A stretch of 8,020 bases of DNA from Candidatus Hydrogenedentota bacterium (GTDB lineage Bacteria; Hydrogenedentota; Hydrogenedentia; Hydrogenedentiales; CAITNO01), in the NCBI GenBank assembly GCA_903922535.1, contig CAIXUF010000128.1, forward strand, positions 1 to 8,020. Reading direction: 5' to 3'. Below, one piece after another: positions 1 to 6,525 of this stretch (the stretch's first letter is position 1; each line of letters opens with the position of its first letter). Position numbers and translations under genes: made by a program. The notes under the pieces were generated by a model. That model was not told where the DNA came from. It saw nothing but the letters and a program-made list of their open reading frames with translations, and made no database searches.

Positions 1-143
1 AAAGAACGGGACAAGAAAAAGCAGGATAGAAAGGGGGGATAACCCGGCAAAAGAGAAAATCCACTATTCCGTAGTTTTAGATGCGTTCGCCCTGGAAAGC
101 GGGGTTCTTGAGCTTGCAGCGTGACAGGGTGTAGGGTAGGGTT

Positions 144-617
144 ATGGCTTCCATTACGCTGTATATCCGCGACGGGGCAAACCGGATCACGCTGGAGATG
201 ATGCTCCGCGCGGCGGGGCATGCCATTGTCCCGGACGGCGGAGACGCCGTGATCACCGATGATCCCGTGCGCGCCGTGCGCGAGGTGCGGGAGCGTCCCG
301 CGCTGGTGCTGGCCACTGCAGGGGACATTGCCGCCGCGGTGGATGCCATGCGCCAGGGGGTGTACGGCTATATCTTCCTGCCGTTCCAGCCCGGTGAGGC
401 GGTGCTGATGGTCGGGCGCGCGCTTGGCGGCGTGCATGGCGGTTTCAAGGGCGCCGTTTTGGCCAACGATTCCGAAGCGGCACCGTTGGAGGATGCGGAG
501 CGGGCGCACATTGAGGCCGTGCTGCGCGCCTGCCGGGGCAATCGGGCCGAGGCGGCCCGGCGGCTCGGCATTGGCCGCAACACGCTGTGGCGCAAGCTGC
601 GCCGGTACAAGGGGTAA
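144..617 (+). CDS. Degenerate receiver-like protein with C-terminal Fis/NtrC-type HTH
   Basis: This 157-residue protein is probably a DNA-binding regulator. Residues 3-94 look like a shortened CheY-type receiver. D10 sits where the first acidic residue is expected, D39/D40 (in AVITDDP) where the phosphoacceptor would be, and A57-T58-A59 matches the usual switch-Thr strand. The stretch from D61 to F81 matches helix 4/strand 5, but the invariant Lys of the KPF motif is Leu (FLPF, L79). The fold also appears to lack roughly one strand-helix unit before D39, so normal phosphorylation is doubtful. Residues 114-157 are a clear HTH_8/Fis domain (GNRAEAARRLGIGRNTLWRKL), as at the C-terminus of NtrC-family activators. 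There is no sigma-54-interacting AAA+ domain between the two parts. The ATG at 144 has an AGGG at 133-136, 7 nt upstream. It could regulate a neighbouring operon, but no target is visible. The HTH call is firm; the receiver call is moderate. Confidence 0.82.
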   Translation: MASITLYIRDGANRITLEMMLRAAGHAIVPDGGDAVITDDPVRAVREVRERPALVLATAGDIAAAVDAMRQGVYGYIFLPFQPGEAVLMVGRALGGVHGGFKGAVLANDSEAAPLEDAERAHIEAVLRACRGNRAEAARRLGIGRNTLWRKLRRYKG

Positions 618-618
618 G

Positions 619-637
619 GCCGGGGCACGGCCCCGGC
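619..637 (+). terminator. Perfect GC-rich hairpin after the HTH gene
   Basis: An 8-bp perfect inverted repeat, GCCGGGGC at 619-626 and GCCCCGGC at 630-637, is separated by a 3-nt loop (ACG) and starts 2 nt after the TAA at 615-617. The position suits a transcript end for the upstream gene. It is followed by GAAGAAAAG rather than a U-tract, so it is not a canonical intrinsic terminator. It could instead protect a 3' end from exonucleases or need a factor to terminate. Confidence 0.4.
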
Positions 638-705
638 GAAGAAAAGCGGCGGCAGGGCCACCGCAGTCAATAGAACCACGACCCCCGCGCCTCACTTCCT
701 CCGGG

Positions 706-735
706 TTGCGCCGGATACACCGAACGGGCTACGAT
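706..735 (+). promoter_or_regulatory. Candidate sigma70-type promoter for scpA-yraN
   Basis: A -10-like TACGAT at 730-735 (4 of 6 consensus bases) is preceded by GGGC and lies 18 nt after TTGCGC at 706-711 (3 of 6 bases). Predicted initiation near 742 would give a leader of about 50 nt before scpA. GGGC-TA and an upstream TGCGCC at the same distance recur before lptF at 4279-4307, which raises confidence slightly. No experimental start is known to me. Confidence 0.35.
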
Positions 736-794
736 CAGGCGGTGGGAAGGGAGCGAAGAAGAGGGCCTGTTTTCCGCGTTTCGAGGATGTTCTG

Positions 795-1658
795 TTGACC
801 GACGCAAATTCCGAACCTGATGTGCTGCCGTCCGCCGTTCCGGCGGAGGGCGACACCGCGCTTGCCGTGGATGATGTCACCGACGAGGTGTTGCGCTTGC
901 AACTGGACCAGTTTGAAGGGCCGTTCGAGGTGCTGCTCTATCTGATTAAAGAGCAGGAAATCGACATCTTCGACATTCCGATCATGCAGGTAACCGAGCA
1001 GTACCTGCGCTTTCTCGACATCCTGCGGGGCGAGAATCTCGACGTGGCCGGCGAATTCCTGGTGATGGCGGCCACGCTGATCCAGATCAAGTCGCGCATG
1101 ATCCTTCCCATTGAACTGGACAGCGAGGAGGAAGAGGAGGTCGAGGAGGAGGATCCGCGGCTGGAACTGGTCGGCAAGCTGCTGGAATACCGCAAGTTCC
1201 GCGACCTTTCCAAGGGACTGGGCGACCGGGCCGAGCGCCAAGGCGACCAGTTTGGCCGAAGGGTGCGGCCCGTCTTCGAGCCGGGCGAGGAGGAGGAAGA
1301 GGGGTTCATCGAGGTGAGCCTGTACGACCTGCTCAAGGCGGTGCGGGCGGTGTTGCGCTTTGTCGCGGGCGACCTGTTCCACAAAGTGACCATGGAACAG
1401 TCCTCGGTGGACGAGAAGATTGGGCATATCGAGGCGCTGCTGCTGGAAAAGGAGAGTGTTTCCTGGACGGAGCTGTGGCAGGCCTGCCGCAGCCGGGTCG
1501 AGTTGGTGTGCTGCCTGCTGGCCATCCTGGAACTGTGCCGGATGCGCCGGATTCGGGCCCATCAGCATGCCGCGTTTGGCGAGATTCGCCTGTTTGCCCG
1601 CGACCGCGACGCCGATCCGGGAATCGAAGAGACCGCGCCGGATGTGGCCCTTTCCTGA
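795..1658 (+). CDS. scpA: Segregation and condensation protein A (ScpA)
   Basis: ScpA is the kleisin subunit of the bacterial SMC-ScpA-ScpB condensin, which compacts and helps segregate the chromosome. The 287-residue product has the family hallmark at residues 36-58 (QLDQFEGPFEVLLYLIKEQE then IDI). This is followed by the helical N-domain (VTEQYLRFLDIL; NLDVAGEFLVMAATLIQIKSRMILP, 82-105) that contacts the SMC neck. The acidic linker is variable, and residues about 205-270 form the C-terminal winged helix (FLAILEL-like LLAILELCRMRRI, then FGEIRLF). About 32 residues precede the conserved core, somewhat longer than the shortest family members. The start is TTG at 795, with GAGG at 783-786, 8 nt upstream. 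Two Glu-rich runs lie at 111-119 and 165-169. The end overlaps yraN by 17 bp, suggesting cotranscription. No scpB is in the window. Confidence 0.95.
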   Translation: MTDANSEPDVLPSAVPAEGDTALAVDDVTDEVLRLQLDQFEGPFEVLLYLIKEQEIDIFDIPIMQVTEQYLRFLDILRGENLDVAGEFLVMAATLIQIKSRMILPIELDSEEEEEVEEEDPRLELVGKLLEYRKFRDLSKGLGDRAERQGDQFGRRVRPVFEPGEEEEEGFIEVSLYDLLKAVRAVLRFVAGDLFHKVTMEQSSVDEKIGHIEALLLEKESVSWTELWQACRSRVELVCCLLAILELCRMRRIRAHQHAAFGEIRLFARDRDADPGIEETAPDVALS

Positions 1659-2022
1659 AAGGCGCCCGCTGTGGGTGCGGGGGGAGGCGGCCGCGGCGCG
1701 CCATCTGCGGTGGAAGGGGTTCCGCATTCTCTCTCGCAACGCCCGTTTCGGCCACAACGAGGTGGACATCATCGCGCAGGATGGCGACACCACGGTTTTC
1801 GTTGAAGTGCGCACACGGGCCAGCGCCGATCCCCTGCCGCCGGAGGACAGTATCACCTATCCCAAGCGGCGCCATCTGCGCGCTGCGGCGCGCTCTTACC
1901 TTTCACGCCAGCCCCTCGACCCGGATCAGTACTTCCGCTTCGATGTGGTCGGTGTGGTCATGCCGGAGCACGGCAAGCCCGAGATCGCCCATTATCCCGA
2001 CGCCTTCCGCATGGACGAGTAG
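1642..2022 (+). CDS. yraN: YraN/UPF0102 family protein with endonuclease-like fold
   Basis: This 126-residue protein belongs to the UPF0102 (YraN) family, whose fold resembles PD-(D/E)xK Holliday-junction resolvase-like nucleases; the cellular role is not firmly established. The family motifs are in order: GEAAAARHL (14-22), GFRILSRNARFGHNEVDII (26-44) and VFVEVRTR (52-59). E40 and D42 with E55-x-R57 would form the metal-binding core. The last basic residue is Arg rather than Lys, a variation seen in the family. The length is typical. I chose ATG 1642, 17 bp inside scpA; a GTG at 1675 is an alternative but would cut off residues just before the conserved GE. The ribosome site is weak, so translation may be coupled to scpA. 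The stop lies 9 bp from the stop of the convergent dehydrogenase gene. Confidence 0.9.
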   Translation: MWPFPERRPLWVRGEAAAARHLRWKGFRILSRNARFGHNEVDIIAQDGDTTVFVEVRTRASADPLPPEDSITYPKRRHLRAAARSYLSRQPLDPDQYFRFDVVGVVMPEHGKPEIAHYPDAFRMDE

Positions 2023-2031
2023 CGGCGCGTT

Positions 2032-2850
2032 TTAGTACAACTTGCCTACCACAAACTCGACCAGCCGGGCGGGCAGCAGGCGTTTTGCCAGCACCACCAG
2101 TTTGTAGTTCCAGCCGACAATGATTCGGACCGGCGTCTTTCTCCCGGCTATCACGCGGGCTATGGCGTTCACCACGGCGGTGGGTTCCGGGGCGTTCCGC
2201 TCGGATTTGGCCATGGCCTCAATGGCGCGACTGCATCTTTCCTCGTAGGGGGACCCGGCCGCGGCCTGAACCCATCGGCGGCTAGTGGTGAATCCGCTCT
2301 TTGTATCACCGGGATCAATGACCACGGCGCGTATTCCAAAGGGTCGCGTCTCGATGCGCAGGGCCTCTGTGAGCGCTTCCAGGGCGAATTTGCTCGCGCT
2401 GTACATGGACTGGTACGGAATTGCAATGTGCCCCGCCACAGACCCAATGTTGATGATGAGGCCGTCGCGCTGCGCGCGCATGATCGGGAGCACCGCCCGG
2501 CACATGCGGAGCACGCCGAAGAAATTGGTGTCGAACTGGCGCTGCGCCTCGTCAACGGTGGTGTCCTCAATGGCCCCGCAAATGCCGTCCCCGGCATTGT
2601 TGATCAGGACGTCGATGCGGCCCTCCGCCGCCATGACCTCGGCGACGGCGTGCTCCACCGACGTTTCCGAACAGACATCCAACGCGATTATTCTAAAGAC
2701 ACCGGAGGGCTGGGCGTCCTCATAGGTTGCGGATGGGGACGGGTTGCGGGAGGTGCCGTAAACCCTTGCCCCCTGCTTTGAGAGAGACAAGGCCGCCGCT
2801 CTTCCGATGCCGGACGATGCGCCCGTAACAAGGACGACCGGGGGATTCAT
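2032..2850 (-). CDS. Short-chain dehydrogenase/reductase, possible 3-ketosphinganine reductase
   Basis: This 272-residue classical SDR is an NAD(P)H-dependent oxidoreductase. It shows the cofactor motif TGASSGIG (9-16), an Arg at the end of strand 2 (TSR, R35) that favours NADPH, a D58 (LDV), NNAG (84-87), and the full catalytic tetrad N109, S137, Y150 and K154 (YSASK). PGD at the end of strand 6 replaces the common PG motif. The C-terminus is hydrophobic and basic (residues about 250-272), suggesting peripheral membrane contact. The ATG at 2850 overlaps the TGA of the upstream synthase (ATGA, 2847-2850), so the two are translationally coupled. Reduction of the 3-keto product of that synthase is the simplest inferred role. 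SDR sequence alone does not fix the substrate, and a generic ketone or acyl-DHAP-type reductase is possible. Confidence 0.9.
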   Translation of the reverse strand: MNPPVVLVTGASSGIGRAAALSLSKQGARVYGTSRNPSPSATYEDAQPSGVFRIIALDVCSETSVEHAVAEVMAAEGRIDVLINNAGDGICGAIEDTTVDEAQRQFDTNFFGVLRMCRAVLPIMRAQRDGLIINIGSVAGHIAIPYQSMYSASKFALEALTEALRIETRPFGIRAVVIDPGDTKSGFTTSRRWVQAAAGSPYEERCSRAIEAMAKSERNAPEPTAVVNAIARVIAGRKTPVRIIVGWNYKLVVLAKRLLPARLVEFVVGKLY

Positions 2851-4034
2851 GCGACGAGCCTGTTGCAGCCGGCAAAGACCTGCCGGAAGGATTGCAGGGC
2901 GAAGCTCAACTGCTCCGGGGTGTGCAGGGCGGTGTAGCTGGTGCGCAGCAGCGCCTGCCCCGGGGGCGTGGCCGGCGAGACCACGGGATTGACAAACACG
3001 CCGTGATCGAGCAGTTGCCTCTTCTTCTTGAACGTCTCCACATCGTCGTAGGTCATGACCGGAATGATGGGCGTCTCCGACGCGCCCGTGGCCAATCCCA
3101 GCGCCTTGAAACCGTCCCGCATGAAATTGGCATTCTCCATCAGGCGCGTCCGGCGCTCGGGCTCCGCCTCCATGATCTCGATGGCCTGGAGTGTGGCGCC
3201 CACATTCGGCGGCGGTATGGAGGCGCTGAAGATGAAGGGCCGCGAAACGTGCTTCACATAGTCGACGACCTTTTTTTTCGCCGCGATGCACCCGCCCAGG
3301 CTTGCAAGCGATTTGCTGAAGGTGCACATGACGATGTCCACCCCGTCCTCAAGCCCGAAGTGCTCGCAGGCGCCGCGGCCATGCCTGCCGAGGACGCCCA
3401 GTCCGTGCGCCTCGTCCACCATGACGCGTGCGCCGTACTCCCCGGCCAGTTTCACGATTCCCGGCAGCTTGCACAGGTCGCCGCCCATGCTGAACACGCC
3501 GTCCACGACGATGAGTTTGCCCGCCTTCTCCGGGATGTATTCCAGCACGCGCCGCAGATCGTCCATGTCGTTGTGCTTGAACCGGGCATTCTTCGCATGG
3601 CTCAAGCGGCAGCCGTCGACGATGCTGGCGTGGTTCTCCCGGTCGCTGATGATGTAGTCGCCACGGCCGGCGATGGCTGAGAGAATGCCGATATTGGTCT
3701 GGAATCCGCTGTTGAAGGTCAGCGTCGCCTCACGGTTCAGGAACCTGGCCAGCCGCTCTTCCAGTCTCACATGGAGATCCAGCGTCCCATTCAGAAAACG
3801 CGACCCGGAACAGCCCGCGCCATAGGTTTCCGTGGCCTTGACGGCCGCCTCAATGACCCGCGGATCGGCGGTCAGTCCGAGGTAGTTGTTGGAACCAATC
3901 ATTACAACCCGCTTGCCGTTGATGACGACTTCGGGGCCCTGTTTGGACTCCAGCGTGTCAAAGTACGGATACAGCCCCGCTTCCCGCAGTTGGGAGGGGC
4001 CGGTGAATTCAAAACACTTGGCGAAAAGGTCCAT
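2847..4034 (-). CDS. Alpha-oxoamine synthase, probable serine palmitoyltransferase (Bacteroidetes-like)
   Basis: This PLP-dependent enzyme of 395 residues is the family's usual size. It belongs to the alpha-oxoamine synthases (SPT, KBL, AONS, ALAS), which condense an amino acid with an acyl thioester and release CO2. Visible features are SNNYLGL (48-54), GSRFLNGTLDLH (77-88), H135 (stacks on PLP), DEAH (207-210), the Schiff-base lysine K241 in FSKSLASLGG, ESPIIP-like ETPIIP (320-325) and a C-terminal R364 for the substrate carboxylate. From memory, GLYPYF, SRFLNGTLD, FKHND and VDGVFSMGGDL closely match Bacteroides/Porphyromonas serine palmitoyltransferases, favouring sphingoid-base synthesis over glycine C-acetyltransferase. 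The frame is open upstream to 4286, but ATG 4034 gives the family-like N-terminus and has GGAAG (minus strand, 4050-4046) 11 nt upstream. It is the first gene of an operon with the dehydrogenase. Family certain; substrate inferred. Confidence 0.93.
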   Translation of the reverse strand: MDLFAKCFEFTGPSQLREAGLYPYFDTLESKQGPEVVINGKRVVMIGSNNYLGLTADPRVIEAAVKATETYGAGCSGSRFLNGTLDLHVRLEERLARFLNREATLTFNSGFQTNIGILSAIAGRGDYIISDRENHASIVDGCRLSHAKNARFKHNDMDDLRRVLEYIPEKAGKLIVVDGVFSMGGDLCKLPGIVKLAGEYGARVMVDEAHGLGVLGRHGRGACEHFGLEDGVDIVMCTFSKSLASLGGCIAAKKKVVDYVKHVSRPFIFSASIPPPNVGATLQAIEIMEAEPERRTRLMENANFMRDGFKALGLATGASETPIIPVMTYDDVETFKKKRQLLDHGVFVNPVVSPATPPGQALLRTSYTALHTPEQLSFALQSFRQVFAGCNRLVA

Positions 4035-4045
4035 TTCTGAAAACG

Positions 4046-4050
4046 CTTCC
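4046..4050 (-). promoter_or_regulatory. Ribosome binding site supporting the synthase start
   Basis: GGAAG on the minus strand lies 11 nt before the ATG at 4034. It supports this start over upstream in-frame starts as far as 4286, whose extra 84 residues do not resemble the enzyme family. Confidence 0.5.
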
Positions 4051-4065
4051 AATCTAATCCGCCGT

Positions 4066-4094
4066 ATTAAAGCCCATGGCGGCACAGTCATGCA
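4066..4094 (-). promoter_or_regulatory. Candidate promoter for the synthase-dehydrogenase operon
   Basis: On the minus strand a -10-like TTTAAT (4071-4066) is directly preceded by GGGC, as at the other two candidate promoters here. The -35 region is weak: TGCATG at 4094-4089 with a 17-nt spacer. Initiation near 4059 would leave a short leader of about 25 nt that contains the GGAAG ribosome site. The call rests on position and -10 similarity only. Confidence 0.35.
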
Positions 4095-4278
4095 CGTGTT
4101 GAAACCCCACCCTCCGCAAAAACAGTGTGTGCCACTAGTACAGGTCTGCCGGCACTTTGTTACTATTCCAAAGGCGCGGGAGCCGGGACACATGGAATGT
4201 TGCCTCATGTTCCGGCCTATTGTCCCGGGCCAGCGGCAGCCCGTCCGGCTGCCAGACCTGCGCGGCAGACCTGCTCGG

Positions 4279-4307
4279 TGCGCCACCCGTGCCGGTTGGG
4301 CTATAAT
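4279..4307 (+). promoter_or_regulatory. Candidate promoter for lptF-lptG
   Basis: A perfect -10 hexamer TATAAT at 4302-4307 is preceded by GGGC and placed 27 nt before the lptF start codon. The upstream TGCGCC at 4279-4284 is a poor match to TTGACA but sits at exactly the distance seen in the scpA candidate. Initiation near 4314 would give a leader of about 20 nt carrying the AGGAG ribosome site. Confidence 0.55.
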
Positions 4308-4320
4308 CGCCCCTTCCTGA

Positions 4321-4325
4321 AGGAG
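4321..4325 (+). promoter_or_regulatory. Ribosome binding site for lptF
   Basis: AGGAG lies 8 nt before the GTG at 4334. This strong, well-spaced site decides in favour of the GTG start and leaves the usual short cytoplasmic N-terminus before the first membrane helix. Confidence 0.75.
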
Positions 4326-4333
4326 TCTATCCC

Positions 4334-5440
4334 GTGAAGCTGATTTCCCGATACACCCTGCGCCAGATTGGCGTTCCCGCCCTGCTTGCCGCGGTGGTGA
4401 TCGGCTTCTTTATTGTCGGCGGCACGGTGCGCAACCAGATGGGCGAACTGATCAAGATGATTCCGGCGGATCAGGTGCGCGTGCTGGATGTTTCGCGCAT
4501 ATCCTTTTATGCGCTGCCGACGCTTGCGGGCTACATCATCCCAGTCACCTTTCTGATGGGGATCATGTTCGCCTTTTCGCGCATGGCCCAGCACAGCGAG
4601 ATCATCGCCATGAAGGCGGCCGGCATCCCGCTCAAGCGGATCGTGCTGCCCGTCATCGCGGTGGGCACGCTGCTGAGCGGGCTGGTCTACATGGCCCAGG
4701 ACATGGGCCGGCCCTGGGCGTACCGCCGGATGATGGGCCTGATGATGGTGGAATTGCCGCTGCGCCTTTCGATTGACATGCTTCCCACCGGCTCAATTCA
4801 GGAGTACGGCGGCTGGCGGGTCTACATCGGCAAGCGGGACGCGGACGGCACACTGCGCAATCTCACCGTGCTCCAGCCCGCGGAAGAGGGCGGGGCAAAC
4901 GCGTTTTACGCCGAATCGGCGCGGCTGATCCGCGAAAATGAACGGCCCGTCCTCGAAATGCACAAAGGGTATCTCGTGCCGGCCGACCCGTCACGGCACA
5001 TCACCTTTGAAACCCTGAAGCAGCCGGTGCCCACCCCGGAAACGCACAAGGTGCCGAACACCAACGATGGGATGACCATGTCCGAGCTGTTTTCCGAGGA
5101 GCGGCAGCTGGGCGCCATCTACGCTGAAACGGGATCGCTGCCCGTGGCGGCCGAACTGCGCGGAATCCGGCTTGAGGTCAAGAACCGTTTTACCTTCCCG
5201 CTCATGTGCCTTGCGGTCAGTCTTGTGGGAGCGCCGGTGGGTGCCCGCACCCAACGCTCCGGACGGTCCTACGCCTTTGCCGTGGGGTTGTCGATGATCT
5301 GCCTCTATTTTGTGATGCGCAAGCTGGTGGAGCCCCCCTTTCTGGCGTCTTTGCCGGTGACGGTGGCGCTCGGCCAGATTCCCAACGCGCTGCTTGCCGT
5401 CACGGGCGTGGTGCTCATCGGGCGGGTGGACCGGGTATGA
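4334..5440 (+). CDS. lptF: LPS export permease, LptF/LptG (YjgP/YjgQ) family, first copy
   Basis: This 368-residue inner-membrane subunit belongs to the LptB2FG ABC exporter, which extracts lipopolysaccharide from the inner membrane and passes it to the LptC/LptA bridge. The layout is that of the family: three N-terminal membrane helices (about 12-32, 60-82, 102-121), a periplasmic beta-jellyroll region (about 125-285), then three more helices (about 288-306, 313-330, 343-363). The segment FSRMAQHSEIIAMKAAGIPL (81-100) is the cytoplasmic coupling helix that contacts LptB. EVKNRFTFPLMCLAVSLVGAP, GARTQRSGRS (281-312) is the typical start of the second half. It is the first gene of a pair, and its TGA overlaps the next ATG (ATGA, 5437-5440). 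LptF rather than LptG is assigned mainly by gene order. No lptB, lptC or lptA is in the window. Confidence 0.9.
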   Translation: MKLISRYTLRQIGVPALLAAVVIGFFIVGGTVRNQMGELIKMIPADQVRVLDVSRISFYALPTLAGYIIPVTFLMGIMFAFSRMAQHSEIIAMKAAGIPLKRIVLPVIAVGTLLSGLVYMAQDMGRPWAYRRMMGLMMVELPLRLSIDMLPTGSIQEYGGWRVYIGKRDADGTLRNLTVLQPAEEGGANAFYAESARLIRENERPVLEMHKGYLVPADPSRHITFETLKQPVPTPETHKVPNTNDGMTMSELFSEERQLGAIYAETGSLPVAAELRGIRLEVKNRFTFPLMCLAVSLVGAPVGARTQRSGRSYAFAVGLSMICLYFVMRKLVEPPFLASLPVTVALGQIPNALLAVTGVVLIGRVDRV

Positions 5441-6525
5441 CGCTGCTGGACCGATACTATGCGAGGCGCATTGTGGCGGCGATGCTGCGGATACTGCTCT
5501 CGATGACGCTGCTGGTCATCGTGGTGGACCTGCTCCTGACCAAGCAGGACAATATCATCAAGTACAAGATCCCCGTCTGGGCGGTGTTGGAGTACTACCT
5601 GTGCTTCATTCCCCAGGTAATCTTTGAATACCATGCGGCGGCGCTGTCGGTGCTCATTGCCGGACTCATGGTGCTGGGCAAGTCGGTGCAGGACAATGAG
5701 ATGACGGCTGTTCTCGCGGGCGGCATAAGCCTGCGGCGCGCCGCGCGCGCACCGGTGGCTGTGGCGTTAATCGCGGCCGTCGGGGCGTTTGTCTTTCAGG
5801 ACACGCTGGGCGTGACCGCGTCGCGCACCTTCAACGCCGTGGAGAAGAAGTACTTCTCGAAGATAGGTGGCCCGGTGCGTCAGGGCACGAGCTGGACCAA
5901 TCTGGGTGGCCTGTGGACCTGCCATGTGCTCAAGTTCAATCCAAGGGCCATGACGGGACAGGATGTGTATCTTCACGCCATCCGGCCCGGCCGGGTGGAT
6001 GAAATCCGCGCCAACCGCATTTACTGGGAAGAAAAGGAACGGCGCTGGTACCTGGAAGACGGGCGCTGGGCCGCGTTTGATCCCGGCAAGGAATGGGAGG
6101 TGGTGTCGCAGCGCATCACCCGGATACCGGCCCCGTTTGCGGAGAGTCCCGAAGAACTGTTCGCTCTCGACCAGCCTTCCCGCTCTAAAACAGTTCTTGA
6201 ACTGACGGGCGATCTCCATCGCGCGGAGCGCCTGGGTATGCCCGCCCTGCGGCAGCGGGTGGAATACCACCTGAAGTTTGCACAACCTGCCCTGTGTTTT
6301 GTGATGATTTTCCTCGCCATTCCCTTCGCCCTGCGATTGCGGCGCGGCGGATTCATGCTGGGCGTCGGTGCCAGCCTCGCCATTGGTCTGGCCTATCTGA
6401 CTGTCTTTTATGTGAGTGTGGGTCTGGGCTACATGGGCAAACTGCCGCCTGTGGCGGCTGCCTGGCTGGCAAACATACTGTTTCTCGCGGGCGGTTTGGA
6501 GCTTTTTCGTCGCACTCCCACCTGA
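5437..6525 (+). CDS. lptG: LPS export permease, LptF/LptG (YjgP/YjgQ) family, second copy
   Basis: This is the partner permease of the LptB2FG exporter, 362 residues. Predicted membrane helices are at about 12-32, 60-80, 103-122, 282-300, 306-330 and 337-357. The periplasmic jellyroll domain lies between (about 125-280) and includes ANRIYWEEKERRWYLEDGRW (192-211), a strand pair typical of the family. The coupling helix is SVQDNEMTAVLAGGISLRRA (83-102), and the second-half signature is the YHLKFAQPALCFVMIFLAIP region (277-296), followed by FALRLRRGG (297-305). The frame is open back to 5206, but ATG 5437 overlaps the lptF stop and gives the canonical MTLLDRYYAR start; the pair is clearly translationally coupled. 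Equimolar production of F and G suits their heterodimer. No obvious intrinsic terminator follows the stop. Confidence 0.9.
   Translation: MTLLDRYYARRIVAAMLRILLSMTLLVIVVDLLLTKQDNIIKYKIPVWAVLEYYLCFIPQVIFEYHAAALSVLIAGLMVLGKSVQDNEMTAVLAGGISLRRAARAPVAVALIAAVGAFVFQDTLGVTASRTFNAVEKKYFSKIGGPVRQGTSWTNLGGLWTCHVLKFNPRAMTGQDVYLHAIRPGRVDEIRANRIYWEEKERRWYLEDGRWAAFDPGKEWEVVSQRITRIPAPFAESPEELFALDQPSRSKTVLELTGDLHRAERLGMPALRQRVEYHLKFAQPALCFVMIFLAIPFALRLRRGGFMLGVGASLAIGLAYLTVFYVSVGLGYMGKLPPVAAAWLANILFLAGGLELFRRTPT

Noticed and set aside
77..349. Minus-strand open frame of 90 codons at the left end
   Set aside because: It is Ser/Ala/Thr-rich low complexity, antisense to the receiver-HTH gene, with no motif. Bases 1-143 otherwise show only a purine-rich stretch.
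735..1856. Long minus-strand open frame of 373 codons opposite scpA
   Set aside because: It is the antisense shadow of scpA and yraN, typical of GC-rich DNA. Both sense genes have strong family motifs and the antisense product has none.
2851..3327. Upstream extension of the dehydrogenase reading frame by 159 codons on the minus strand
   Set aside because: It lies wholly inside the synthase gene in another frame, and the SDR fold starts right at ATG 2850, which overlaps the synthase stop.
2892..3680. Plus-strand open frame of 262 codons opposite the synthase
   Set aside because: It is a His/Asp/Val-rich shadow of a well-conserved PLP enzyme with no domain of its own.
4035..4286. 84-codon N-terminal extension of the synthase
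   Set aside because: The extra residues are Cys/Arg/Pro-rich and unlike the family, they cover the putative promoter, and ATG 4034 gives the normal family length.
4334..6525. Possible tandem duplication of one permease gene
   Set aside because: The two proteins share topology but little direct identity. They are the normal LptF/LptG heterodimer partners, not a recent duplication.
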